From: Pseudomonas marginalis
GTDB taxonomy: Bacteria > Pseudomonadota > Gammaproteobacteria > Pseudomonadales > Pseudomonadaceae
Direction: 5' to 3'
Length of the DNA: 64,000 nt
Assembly: GCF_900105325.1 (NCBI RefSeq)
Contig: NZ_FNSU01000003.1
Location: 3,795,501 to 3,859,500 of the forward strand
The notes under the pieces are model-generated. The model did no database searches and was not told the origin of the DNA. It worked only from the letters and a program-made list of their open reading frames with translations. The first letter of the stretch is position 1, and every line of letters starts with the position of its first letter. Both the position numbers and the translations under genes were made by a program. Below are positions 25,547-33,863 of the stretch, in pieces.

Positions 25547-27445
25547 ATGAACCTATTAGAAGAAAACCAAGCCACCGACCTCGAACAGATGGTCGGCCTT
25601 ACCCGCCGCCGCTTCATCGGTGCCGGCGCCCTGTGCGGTGCGGCGATGTTCCTCGGTGGCAACCTGCTGAGCCGCAGCGCCCTGGCCGTCAACGCCGCCT
25701 CCGCCAGCCCGCTGCTGGGCTTTACCAGCATCGCTGCGGCCACCAGCGACACCATCACCCTGCCGCCGGGCTACAGCGCTTCGGTGCTGATCAGCTGGGG
25801 CCAGCCGCTGCACAAGAGCGCGCCGGCCTTCGACCCGTCCGGCAACGGCACCGCCAAAGCCCAGGAACAACAGTTCGGCGACAACAACGACGGCATGAGC
25901 CTGTTCGCCTTCCCCGGCGACGACAACCGCGCGCTGATGGCAATCAACAACGAATACACCAACTACCGCTACCTCTTCGCCCACGGCGGCGCGCCGCAAT
26001 CGGCCGAAGACGTGCACAAGGCCCAGGCCAGTGAAGGTGTGTCGGTGATCGAAGTGCGGCGCAAGGGCGATACCTGGCAGTTCGTCCAGGACTCGCGCTA
26101 CAACCGGCGCATCCACGGCAACTCGCCGATCCGCCTGAGCGGCCCCGCCGCCGGCCACGAATGGTTGAAAACCAGCGCCGACAAGTCCGGCAAAAAAGCC
26201 CTCGGCACCTTCCAGAACTGCGCCAACGGCCAGACCCCATGGGGCACTTACCTGACCTGCGAAGAGAACTTCACCGACTGCTTTGGCAGCAGCAACCCCC
26301 AGCAAGCGTTCGATGCCGGGCAGAAACGCTACGGCGTGGTGGCCGCCAGCAAAGAGATCAACTGGCACCTGCACGACCCGCGCTTCGACCTGGCCAAGAA
26401 CCCCAATGAACTCAACCGCCACGGCTGGGTCGTGGAAATCGACCCGTTCGACCCGCAATCCACCCCGGCAAAACGCACCGCCCTGGGCCGCTTCAAGCAC
26501 GAGAACGCCGCCCTGGCGCAAACGCGTGACGGCCGCGCCGTGGTGTACATGGGCGACGACGAGCGCGGCGAGTTCATCTACAAGTTCGTCAGTCGCGACA
26601 AGATCAACCACAAGAGCCCCAAGGCCAACAAAGACCTGCTCGACCACGGCACCTTGTACGTGGCTATCTTCGATGCGGGCGATGGCAACGCCGATCATCC
26701 GAAGGGCAAAGGGCAATGGGTCGAGCTGACCCATGGCAAAAACGGCATCGACGCCAGCACCGGCTTCGCCAGCCAGGCCGAAGTGCTGATCCACGCGCGC
26801 CTGGCCGCCAGTGTGGTCAAAGCCACGCGCATGGACCGCCCGGAATGGATCGTGGTCAGCCCCACCGACGGCCAGGTCTACTGCACCCTGACCAACAACG
26901 CCAAGCGCGGCGAAGACGGCCAACCGGTGGGCGGGCCCAACCCGCGTGAGAAAAACGTCTACGGCCAGATCCTGCGCTGGAAGGCCAACGCCGATGACCA
27001 TGGCGCCGCGGACTTCAGCTGGGACCTGTTTGTAGTGGCCGGCAACCCTGGCGTGCACGCCGGCAAGCCCAAGGGCGGATCGTCCAACATCAACCCGCAG
27101 AACATGTTCAACAGCCCCGATGGCCTGGGTTTCGACAAGGCCGGGCGCCTGTGGATCCTCACCGACGGCGACTACAGCAACGCGGGCGACTTCGCCGGCA
27201 TGGGCAACAACCAGATGCTCTGCGCCGACCCGGCGACCGGCGAAATCCGCCGCTTCATGGTTGGGCCGGTGGCCTGTGAAGTGACGGGGATCAGCTTTTC
27301 GCCGGATCAGAAAACCCTGTTTGTGGGGATCCAGCACCCGGGTGAAACCGGGGGTTCGACCTGGCCGGAGCATCTGCCGAACGGCAAGCCGCGCTCCTCG
27401 GTGATGGCGATTCGGCGGGATGATGGCGGGATTGTCGGTGCCTGA
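25547..27445 (+). CDS. PhoX-family Tat-exported phosphatase
   Basis: 632-aa DUF839/PhoX protein. A twin-arginine signal lies at residues 22-52 (TRRRFIG, hydrophobic AGALCGAAMFLGG, then a small-residue cleavage region ending ALAV). The body has family motifs such as GNSPIRLSGPAAGHEW, TPWGTYLTCEENF, LGRFKHENAAL and a C-terminal NSPDGLGFDKAGRLWILTDGD. PhoX enzymes are Ca/Fe-dependent alkaline phosphatases made under phosphate limitation. AGGGAG precedes the ATG at 25547. No obvious Pho box was found, so control by PhoB is not claimed. Confidence 0.87.
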   Translation: MNLLEENQATDLEQMVGLTRRRFIGAGALCGAAMFLGGNLLSRSALAVNAASASPLLGFTSIAAATSDTITLPPGYSASVLISWGQPLHKSAPAFDPSGNGTAKAQEQQFGDNNDGMSLFAFPGDDNRALMAINNEYTNYRYLFAHGGAPQSAEDVHKAQASEGVSVIEVRRKGDTWQFVQDSRYNRRIHGNSPIRLSGPAAGHEWLKTSADKSGKKALGTFQNCANGQTPWGTYLTCEENFTDCFGSSNPQQAFDAGQKRYGVVAASKEINWHLHDPRFDLAKNPNELNRHGWVVEIDPFDPQSTPAKRTALGRFKHENAALAQTRDGRAVVYMGDDERGEFIYKFVSRDKINHKSPKANKDLLDHGTLYVAIFDAGDGNADHPKGKGQWVELTHGKNGIDASTGFASQAEVLIHARLAASVVKATRMDRPEWIVVSPTDGQVYCTLTNNAKRGEDGQPVGGPNPREKNVYGQILRWKANADDHGAADFSWDLFVVAGNPGVHAGKPKGGSSNINPQNMFNSPDGLGFDKAGRLWILTDGDYSNAGDFAGMGNNQMLCADPATGEIRRFMVGPVACEVTGISFSPDQKTLFVGIQHPGETGGSTWPEHLPNGKPRSSVMAIRRDDGGIVGA

Positions 27446-27457
27446 TAGACCGCCCCA

Positions 27458-27560
27458 CTGTAGGAGCGGGCTTGCCCGCGAAGATCGTCAACGATAACGC
27501 AGCGGAACCTGACACTCCACTGCGCGCTCAGGTTTTTCGCGAGCAAGCTCGCTCCTACAG
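27458..27560. repeat. Type-I REPIN (copy b)
   Basis: Inverted REP pair with CTGTAGGAGCGGGCTTGCCC on the left and GAGCAAGCTCGCTCCTACAG on the right, 13 nt after the phoX stop. The core differs from the other copies, with GATCGTCAACGATAACGC next to the left arm, as if part of the core were inverted. Confidence 0.88.
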
Positions 27561-27610
27561 CGGTACCATACCCGGCCGGAAGCGGCGCCCTGCTGCCCGC
27601 AGGAGTTCCC

Positions 27611-28585
27611 ATGGCCCATCCGTTTGAAACCCTCACCCCTGATCTGGTGCTCGATGCCGTCGAAAGCATCGGTTTCCTCAGCGATGCTCGCGTCCTGGCG
27701 CTCAACAGCTACGAAAACCGCGTGTATCAGGTGGGCATCGAAGACTCCGAGCCGCTGATCGCCAAGTTCTATCGCCCCCAGCGCTGGACCAACGACGCGA
27801 TCCTTGAAGAACACCGCTTCACCTTCGAACTGGCCGAATGCGAAGTGCCGGTCGTCGCGCCGATGATTCATAACGGCAAAAGCCTGTTCGAACACGAAGG
27901 TTTCCGCTTCACCCTGTTCCCCCGCCGTGGCGGCCGTGCGCCGGAGCCGGGCAACCTTGACCAGCTGTATCGTCTGGGTCAGCTACTCGGCCGTTTGCAC
28001 GCCGTGGGGTCTACCCGCCCGTTCGAACACCGCGAAGCCTTGGGTGTGAAGAACTTCGGCCACGACTCCCTCACTACCCTGCTCGAAGGCAATTTCATTC
28101 CCAAGAGCCTGCTGCCAGCCTACGAGTCCGTGGCCCGCGACCTGCTCAAGCGCGTGGAAGAGGTGTACAAAACCACGCCGCACAAGAACATCCGCATGCA
28201 CGGCGATTGCCACCCCGGCAACATGATGTGCCGCGATGAGATGTTCCACATCGTCGACCTCGACGACTGCCGCATGGGCCCGGCGGTGCAGGACTTATGG
28301 ATGATGCTCGCCGGTGATCGCCAGGAATGCCTGGGCCAGCTGTCGGAACTGATGGACGGCTACCAGGAATTCCACGACTTCGACCCGCGTGAACTGGCGC
28401 TGATCGAGCCGCTGCGCGCGTTGCGCCTGATGCACTACAGCGCGTGGCTGGCACGGCGCTGGGATGACCCGGCGTTCCCCCACAGCTTCCCGTGGTTCGG
28501 CAGCGAGCGGTATTGGGGCGACCAGGTGCTGGCGCTGCGCGAGCAACTCTCAGCGCTCAACGAAGAACCCCTCAAACTCTTCTGA
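27611..28585 (+). CDS. srkA: Stress response serine/threonine kinase SrkA (YihE)
   Basis: 324-aa protein of the aminoglycoside-phosphotransferase-like kinase fold. The catalytic loop MHGDCHPGNMM is near residues 196-206 and the Mg-binding segment VDLDDCRMGP near 217-226. The N-terminus has NSYENRVYQVG and the ATP-binding IAKFYRPQRW. SrkA/YihE limits stress-induced death in E. coli and acts downstream of Cpx. Here it is a single gene between two REPINs. AGGAG precedes the ATG. Confidence 0.9.
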   Translation: MAHPFETLTPDLVLDAVESIGFLSDARVLALNSYENRVYQVGIEDSEPLIAKFYRPQRWTNDAILEEHRFTFELAECEVPVVAPMIHNGKSLFEHEGFRFTLFPRRGGRAPEPGNLDQLYRLGQLLGRLHAVGSTRPFEHREALGVKNFGHDSLTTLLEGNFIPKSLLPAYESVARDLLKRVEEVYKTTPHKNIRMHGDCHPGNMMCRDEMFHIVDLDDCRMGPAVQDLWMMLAGDRQECLGQLSELMDGYQEFHDFDPRELALIEPLRALRLMHYSAWLARRWDDPAFPHSFPWFGSERYWGDQVLALREQLSALNEEPLKLF

Positions 28586-28600
28586 AATCGCCGCTCGCTC

Positions 28601-28702
28601 CTGTAGGAGCGAGCTTGCTCGCGAAAACCCTGAGGGCGCCGCGTGCAGTCAGGATGCCCGCGTTATCGTTAACGATCTTCGCGAGCAAGCTCGCTCCTAC
28701 AG
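28601..28702. repeat. Type-I REPIN (copy c)
   Basis: Arms CTGTAGGAGCGAGCTTGCTC and GAGCAAGCTCGCTCCTACAG around a core with GCGTTATCGTTAACG. It lies 15 nt after srkA and about 70 nt before rarD. Confidence 0.9.
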
Positions 28703-28773
28703 AAGGGTAATCCCATTGGTTGACAAATATCCTTACAATCGCGCTTTGTTAGCTGCCTAAGCAAGGATTACGC

Positions 28774-29658
28774 ATGCAAGCCGCCAACCCCCGCAAGGGG
28801 TACATCCTGGGCCTGAGCGCCTATGTCATCTGGGGTCTGTTCCCGCTCTACTTCAAAGCCATCGCCAGTGTGCCCGCCGCCGAAATCATCGTGCACCGGG
28901 TGCTCTGGTCGGCACTGTTCGGTGGTTTGCTGTTGATGGTGTGGAAGCACCCCGGCTGGTTTCGCGAACTGCGCGACAACCCCCAGCGCCTGGCAATCCT
29001 GGCCCTCAGCGGTTCGTTGATCGCCGGTAACTGGCTGACCTATGTGTGGTCGGTGAACAGCGGGCGAATGCTTGAAGCCAGCCTGGGTTACTACATCAAC
29101 CCACTGGTGAATGTGCTGCTGGGCATGCTGCTCCTCGGCGAGCGCCTGCGTCGCCTGCAATGGGTGGCCGTGGGGCTGGCCGCAGTGGGTGTGGCGCAAC
29201 AGGTCTGGCAGGTGGGCAGCTTGCCGTGGGTATCGTTGGTACTGGCGCTGACCTTCGGTTTCTACGGCCTGATCCGCAAGCAGGCGCCGGTCAAGGCGCT
29301 GCCGGGGCTGGTGGTGGAGACCTGGATGCTGGTGCCGATTGCGGTGGCCTGGTTGTTGTTCAACCCGTCGGCCCACAGTGCGCAACTGGCGTTCTGGAGC
29401 ACATCCGAAGCCTGGTGGCTGGTGGCGGCCGGTCCGGTGACGTTGATCCCGCTGGTGTGCTTCAACGCCGCCGCACGGCATTTGCCTTACACCGCCTTGG
29501 GCTTTTTACAGTATGTGGCACCGACCCTGGTGTTGCTGGAAGCGGTGCTGCTGTTCGGTGAGCACCTGGCATCGAGCACGCTGATCGCCTTTGCCTTTAT
29601 CTGGGCCGGGCTGGTGGTCTACAGCGTCGATGCCTGGTTGAGCGTGCGCAAACGCTGA
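28774..29658 (+). CDS. rarD: RarD family EamA permease
   Basis: 294-aa inner-membrane protein with about ten hydrophobic helices in the two-repeat EamA pattern. It starts RKGYILGLSAYVIWGLFPLYFKAI and has AAEIIVHRVLWSALFG, both typical of RarD (named for a chloramphenicol-sensitivity phenotype). The substrate is unknown. AAGGA precedes the ATG by 7 nt. The gene is followed by an 11-bp hairpin at 29676-29708. Confidence 0.88.
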   Translation: MQAANPRKGYILGLSAYVIWGLFPLYFKAIASVPAAEIIVHRVLWSALFGGLLLMVWKHPGWFRELRDNPQRLAILALSGSLIAGNWLTYVWSVNSGRMLEASLGYYINPLVNVLLGMLLLGERLRRLQWVAVGLAAVGVAQQVWQVGSLPWVSLVLALTFGFYGLIRKQAPVKALPGLVVETWMLVPIAVAWLLFNPSAHSAQLAFWSTSEAWWLVAAGPVTLIPLVCFNAAARHLPYTALGFLQYVAPTLVLLEAVLLFGEHLASSTLIAFAFIWAGLVVYSVDAWLSVRKR

Positions 29659-29675
29659 TCAGATAACGTACAAAC

Positions 29676-29708
29676 CTCTGCAAGCCCCAGTCGGCCTGGC
29701 TTGCAGAG
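29676..29708 (+). terminator. Hairpin after rarD
   Basis: CTCTGCAAGCC and GGCTTGCAGAG form a perfect 11-bp stem with an 11-nt loop, 17 nt after the stop. There is no T-tract, so it may stabilise the mRNA 3' end rather than terminate transcription. Confidence 0.6.
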
Positions 29709-29746
29709 ATCCATCCCAAGGTTACCCACAACCTGGTCCCCGTCAT

Positions 29747-29842
29747 TTGTGCACAAGCCCTTGAAACTGCTCGTTTTTTGCTCAGCTGGCGGAGAAGCCC
29801 GGTGGACGTGGCCTGGCGCCGGGTCTCTACAGGTTATCCACA
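29747..29842. other. Two DnaA-box-like sites between rarD and the ACT gene
   Basis: TTATCCACA at 29834-29842 is a perfect strong DnaA box. TTGTGCACAA at 29747-29756 fits the broader TTNTNCACA on both strands. They share the 222-nt gap 29659-29880 with the rarD hairpin; the rest of the gap shows nothing I recognise. Confidence 0.5.
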
Positions 29843-29880
29843 GGTCCATGCAAGATTTCCATGCATAACCTTGAGGGTGG

Positions 29881-30393
29881 TTATTCCTCGCTGTGCAGTT
29901 CCACCATCAGATCATCCGCCAGGGTTTCCAGGGATTCCTGCAACGCCTCCAAGGACAAGCTCGATGGCACCTGCAACAACGCCTCGGCGCTGAACAGCGG
30001 ATCACCGCTCATCGGTGCCGGGCGTACATCGGTGCTCAAGCGCTCCAGGTTGACACCCTGTTTGCTCAACAGCGCCGTGATCTCGCGCACGATGCCCGAA
30101 CGGTCGTTGCCCAGCAGCGTCATCACAATCGACTTGGACGCCGATGCCTGGCCACTGCTGCCCTCGCCCACCAGCACGCGAATACCGTGTGTGGATAAAT
30201 CATCCAAAGCCCCCACCAAGGCCTGACGACTCTCGGCAGGCACGCTGACCCGCAGGATCCCGGCGAACTGCCCGGCCATATGCGCCATTCGGCTTTCCAG
30301 CCAATTGCCGCCGTGGGCCGCAATGTTCTGCGCGATGCGTTCCACCAGGCCGGGTTTGTCGGCGGCGATAATAGTGAGTACAAGATGGTCCAT
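29881..30393 (-). CDS. GcvR-like ACT-domain regulator
   Basis: 170-aa protein with two ACT domains (about 1-80 and 90-165). It starts MDHLVLTIIAADKPGLVERIAQ and the second domain has SIVMTLLGNDRSGIVREITALL. It resembles the glycine-cleavage repressor GcvR, which sequesters GcvA in the presence of glycine. ACT pairs bind amino acids, so a role in glycine sensing is plausible given the betaine-to-glycine genes in this window, but the link is only inferred. The start at 30393 is preceded by GAGGG. Confidence 0.83.
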   Translation of the reverse strand: MDHLVLTIIAADKPGLVERIAQNIAAHGGNWLESRMAHMAGQFAGILRVSVPAESRQALVGALDDLSTHGIRVLVGEGSSGQASASKSIVMTLLGNDRSGIVREITALLSKQGVNLERLSTDVRPAPMSGDPLFSAEALLQVPSSLSLEALQESLETLADDLMVELHSEE

Positions 30394-30565
30394 GGCGAAG
30401 CCCTCTGAATTCAATCTACAAGGTGGACCCGGGGGCCCGCGAAAACAAATCGTGTACCATTTTTATTTTTATCTGGAACAATCCAATAGTTTTTTGAGAA
30501 CATCCGGTTCTCCGCTGTGACCGTACGACCAAAGTGGGTCGCTAAACGACGTATTTAGTCTAATT

Positions 30566-30593
30566 TTCACAACCGCAAGTCATCATGTAGTAT
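30566..30593 (+). promoter_or_regulatory. Predicted glcB promoter
   Basis: TTCACA (30566-30571), 16 nt, TAGTAT (30588-30593), followed by GTAGT...ACTAC inverted bases around the expected transcription start. It lies 66 nt upstream of the glcB start. The remaining sequence back to 30394 is AT-rich with no other clear motif. Confidence 0.55.
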
Positions 30594-30659
30594 GCCCTCC
30601 CGTGCACTACATAATGAAAATCCGAAACAGCGCATTAGCTCCGCAGAGTGAGGCAAGCA

Positions 30660-32837
30660 ATGACTGAACACGTTCAAGTCGGTGGCCTGCAGGTCGCCAA
30701 AGTCCTGTTCGACTTCGTGAACAACGAAGCCATTCCCGGTACCGGCATCACTGCCGACCAGTTCTGGGCCGGTGCCGACAAGGTCATCCACGACCTGGCA
30801 CCGAAGAACAAAGCCCTGCTCGCCAAACGCGACGATTTCCAGGCGCGGATCGATACCTGGCACCAGACTCACGCCGGCCAGGCCCACGACCCGGTGGCCT
30901 ACAAAGCCTTCCTGCAAGACATCGGATACCTGCTGCCAGAAGCCGCAGACTTCCAGGCCTCGACCCAAAACGTCGATGACGAGATCGCCCGCATGGCCGG
31001 CCCGCAGCTGGTGGTGCCGGTGATGAACGCCCGCTTCGCCCTCAACGCGTCCAACGCGCGTTGGGGCTCGCTGTACGACGCCCTGTATGGCACCGACGCC
31101 ATCAGCGAAGCCGACGGCGCCGAAAAGGGCAAGGGCTACAACAAAGTGCGTGGCGACAAGGTGATTGCCTTCGCCCGCGCCTTCCTCGACGAAGCCGCGC
31201 CGCTGAGCGCCGGCAGCCACGTCGATTCCACCGGCTACAAGATCGTCGACGGCAAGCTGATCGTCAGCCTCAAGGGCGGCAGCAACAGCGGCCTGCGTGA
31301 CGACGCCCAGTTGATTGGTTTCCAGGGCCCTGCGGCCGAGCCGATCGCGATCCTGCTGAAACACAACGGCCTGCACTTCGAAATCCAGATCGACGCCAGC
31401 ACCCCGGTTGGCCAGACCGATGCCGCCGGTGTCAAAGACGTGCTGATGGAAGCCGCACTCACCACCATCATGGACTGCGAAGACTCCGTCGCCGCCGTCG
31501 ATGCCGATGACAAGGTGGTGATCTACCGCAACTGGCTCGGCCTGATGAAGGGCGACCTGGCCGAAGAAGTGGCCAAGGGCGGCAAGACCTTCACCCGCAC
31601 CATGAATGCCGACCGCGTCTACACTGGCGTCGACGGCCAGGACGTGACGCTGCACGGCCGTTCGCTGCTGTTCGTGCGCAACGTTGGCCACCTGATGACC
31701 ATCGACGCGATCCTCGACAAACACGGCAACGAAGTACCGGAAGGCATCCTCGACGGCCTGCTCACCAGCCTGGCGGCGGTCCACAGCCTCAACGGCAACA
31801 ACACGCGCAAGAACAGCCGCACCGGTTCGGTCTACATCGTGAAGCCGAAGATGCACGGCCCTGAAGAAGCCGCGTTCACCAACGAGCTGTTCGGCCGCAT
31901 CGAAGACGTGCTGAACCTGCCGCGCAACACCCTCAAGGTCGGGATCATGGACGAGGAGCGCCGCACCACGGTCAACCTCAAGGCCTGCATCAAGGCCGCC
32001 AGCGAGCGCGTGGTGTTTATCAACACCGGCTTCCTCGACCGCACCGGCGACGAGATCCACACCTCCATGGAAGCCGGCGCGATGGTGCGTAAGGCGGCGA
32101 TGAAGGCGGAAAAATGGATCGGCGCCTACGAGAACTGGAACGTCGATATCGGCTTGAGCACCGGCCTGCAAGGCCGTGCGCAGATCGGTAAAGGCATGTG
32201 GGCGATGCCCGACCTGATGGCGGCGATGCTCGAACAGAAAATCGCCCACCCACTGGCCGGCGCCAACACCGCCTGGGTGCCATCGCCGACGGCCGCCGCA
32301 CTGCACGCGCTGCACTACCACAAGGTCGACGTGTTCGCACGCCAGGCCGAACTGGCCAAGCGCGAACGCGCGTCGGTGGACGACATCCTCACCATTCCCC
32401 TGGCCAGCAATACCGATTGGTCCGACGAAGAAATCCGCAACGAACTGGACAACAACGCCCAGGGCATCCTCGGCTATGTGGTCCGCTGGATCGACCAGGG
32501 CGTGGGCTGCTCGAAAGTGCCGGACATCAACGACGTCGGCCTGATGGAAGACCGCGCCACCCTGCGCATCTCCAGCCAGCACATTGCCAACTGGCTGCGC
32601 CACGGCATCGTCAACGAAGCCCAGGTGATGGAAAGCCTCAAGCGCATGGCGCCGGTGGTGGACCGCCAGAATGCCGGGGATGCGCTGTACCGTCCGCTGG
32701 CGCCGGATTTCGACAGCAATATCGCGTTCCAGGCAGCGGTGGAGTTGGTGATTGAAGGGACCAAACAGCCCAATGGCTATACCGAGCCGGTGTTGCACCG
32801 CAGGCGTCGGGAGTTCAAGGCTAAAAACGGCCTGTAA
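30660..32837 (+). CDS. glcB: Malate synthase G
   Basis: Condenses glyoxylate with acetyl-CoA to malate, working with isocitrate lyase or glycolate oxidation. The 725-aa length is standard for isoform G. Family segments include NARFALNASNARWGSLYDALYGTD, TTIMDCEDSVAAVDADDKV, GTKQPNGYTEPVLHRRRREFK at the C-terminus, and the catalytic-loop MDEERRTTVNL. The ATG at 30660 follows GAGG; no glc or aceA genes are adjacent. It ends in a strong terminator. Confidence 0.96.
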   Translation: MTEHVQVGGLQVAKVLFDFVNNEAIPGTGITADQFWAGADKVIHDLAPKNKALLAKRDDFQARIDTWHQTHAGQAHDPVAYKAFLQDIGYLLPEAADFQASTQNVDDEIARMAGPQLVVPVMNARFALNASNARWGSLYDALYGTDAISEADGAEKGKGYNKVRGDKVIAFARAFLDEAAPLSAGSHVDSTGYKIVDGKLIVSLKGGSNSGLRDDAQLIGFQGPAAEPIAILLKHNGLHFEIQIDASTPVGQTDAAGVKDVLMEAALTTIMDCEDSVAAVDADDKVVIYRNWLGLMKGDLAEEVAKGGKTFTRTMNADRVYTGVDGQDVTLHGRSLLFVRNVGHLMTIDAILDKHGNEVPEGILDGLLTSLAAVHSLNGNNTRKNSRTGSVYIVKPKMHGPEEAAFTNELFGRIEDVLNLPRNTLKVGIMDEERRTTVNLKACIKAASERVVFINTGFLDRTGDEIHTSMEAGAMVRKAAMKAEKWIGAYENWNVDIGLSTGLQGRAQIGKGMWAMPDLMAAMLEQKIAHPLAGANTAWVPSPTAAALHALHYHKVDVFARQAELAKRERASVDDILTIPLASNTDWSDEEIRNELDNNAQGILGYVVRWIDQGVGCSKVPDINDVGLMEDRATLRISSQHIANWLRHGIVNEAQVMESLKRMAPVVDRQNAGDALYRPLAPDFDSNIAFQAAVELVIEGTKQPNGYTEPVLHRRRREFKAKNGL

Positions 32838-32840
32838 ATG

Positions 32841-32874
32841 AAAAAGCCCTGATCGTGAGATCAGGGCTTTTTCT
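32841..32874 (+). terminator. glcB terminator
   Basis: AAAAAGCCCTGATC-GTGA-GATCAGGGCTTTTT is a perfect symmetric hairpin with A and T tracts on both sides, so it can work in both directions. Confidence 0.93.
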
Positions 32875-32905
32875 TTGGGGCTGTGGTGTGGATGTACCCG
32901 GTCAA

Positions 32906-33188
32906 CTGTGGGAGGGGACTTGCTCCCGATGAGCATAGGTATCTACACAACTCTTAAAGGCTGACACATAACTCTGTGGTGAGCGGGCTTGCCCCGCGCT
33001 GGGTTGCGAAGCGGCCCCAATAAGGTCACCGCAGAGTGCCAGAATCAATCGAGGTGAAGGTTTTGGGGCTGCTTCGCAACCCAGCGCGGGCGGTGCGACG
33101 ATTCGACAAGCCCGCTCACCACAGAAGCCTAATTGCCATAGATTCCGTATTCACTGGAAGTTGTGTAGATACCCATGTCCCGATGAGG
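32906..33188. repeat. Composite REP element: type-III REPIN nested in another repeat
   Basis: This fills most of the gene-free gap 32838-33209. An outer element starts with a type-II REP (GTGGGAGGGGACTTGCTCCCGAT) and GGTATCTACACAACT at 32938-32952, whose exact inverse lies at 33159-33173. Inside it, 32974-33124 is a type-III REPIN: CTGTGGTGAGCGGGCTTGCC...TTGCGAAGCGGCCCC on the left and GGGGCTGCTTCGCAACCC...CCCGCTCACCACAG on the right. Its right arm carries the 16-nt insert at 33091-33106. The outer right arm has lost its terminal REP. Confidence 0.8.
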
Positions 33189-33209
33189 CCCGTACAGACA
33201 CTGCAAAAA

Positions 33210-33656
33210 TCAGGAAGCCATCCCCAACTCGCGCTTTACCAGCTTCGCCAACTTCACGCTGTCGATCGGCTTGAGCAAAAAATCCACCACGCTCAAATGC
33301 ATCGCATCAATCACATCCGGCGCTTCGGCATCCCCCGACATGATGATGATCGGCAACGCCGCGCGGGTGGATTCGCGCACTTGCTTGATCAACTCCAGAC
33401 CATTGCTGGGTTTCATGCGCAGATCGGTGATCAGCAAGCCGATGGAACTGCTGGACTTCAATAAATCCCACGCGGCCTCGCCACTGTCGGCCGTCATGCA
33501 GCGAATACCGTCCAAGCCCAGGATCTCCGCCAACAGTTCACGCGCGTCCTTGTCGTCATCAACAATCAACACGCGTTGTGGCGGTAAATCAGGCTCCAGC
33601 ATCACGGCGCTCAGCGCCTCGCGCTCGGCATCACTCAAAATATCGTGGTCGGACAT
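33210..33656 (-). CDS. Single-domain response regulator (CheY-like)
   Basis: 148 aa. A receiver domain at about 27-145 has the acidic pair in VLIVDDDKD, the phospho-acceptor Asp78 in LLITDLRMKP, the conserved Thr/Ser in IIIMSGD and Lys in FLLKPID. There is no output domain, so it must act through protein contacts or as a phosphorelay step. No histidine kinase is adjacent. The N-terminal 26 residues are acidic and unassigned. I chose 33656; in-frame Met codons at 33704 and 33722 are alternatives. It is divergent from the CBS/DUF294 gene across a 207-nt gap in which I see no clear operator. Confidence 0.82.
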   Translation of the reverse strand: MSDHDILSDAEREALSAVMLEPDLPPQRVLIVDDDKDARELLAEILGLDGIRCMTADSGEAAWDLLKSSSSIGLLITDLRMKPSNGLELIKQVRESTRAALPIIIMSGDAEAPDVIDAMHLSVVDFLLKPIDSVKLAKLVKRELGMAS

Positions 33657-33863
33657 ACGTTTCTCAGCGGTTTTCGACAATCTTCCAGCACACTCGTCAG
33701 ACATCTGCGGAAGGGCGTTCAATGTGCACTTCGTCGGAAAGTTTGCCTAGTGGGTGTTCTACGGGGTTTGGACGATAGTCGTGTAAGGTTTTTCCCTAGT
33801 TCTGCGGCGTTTTCATCGACCTAGACTTACGTCCAATGGGCACCCGCCGCTCAGGAGTCGACC

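Noticed and set aside
27458..28702. Repeated palindromes as a possible CRISPR array
   Set aside because: The repeats are inverted doublets flanking whole genes, with no regular spacers and no cas genes; they are REPINs.
30567..32936. 789-codon antisense frame over glcB
   Set aside because: glcB is unmistakable on the plus strand; the antisense product is Val/Gly/His-rich with no recognisable domain.
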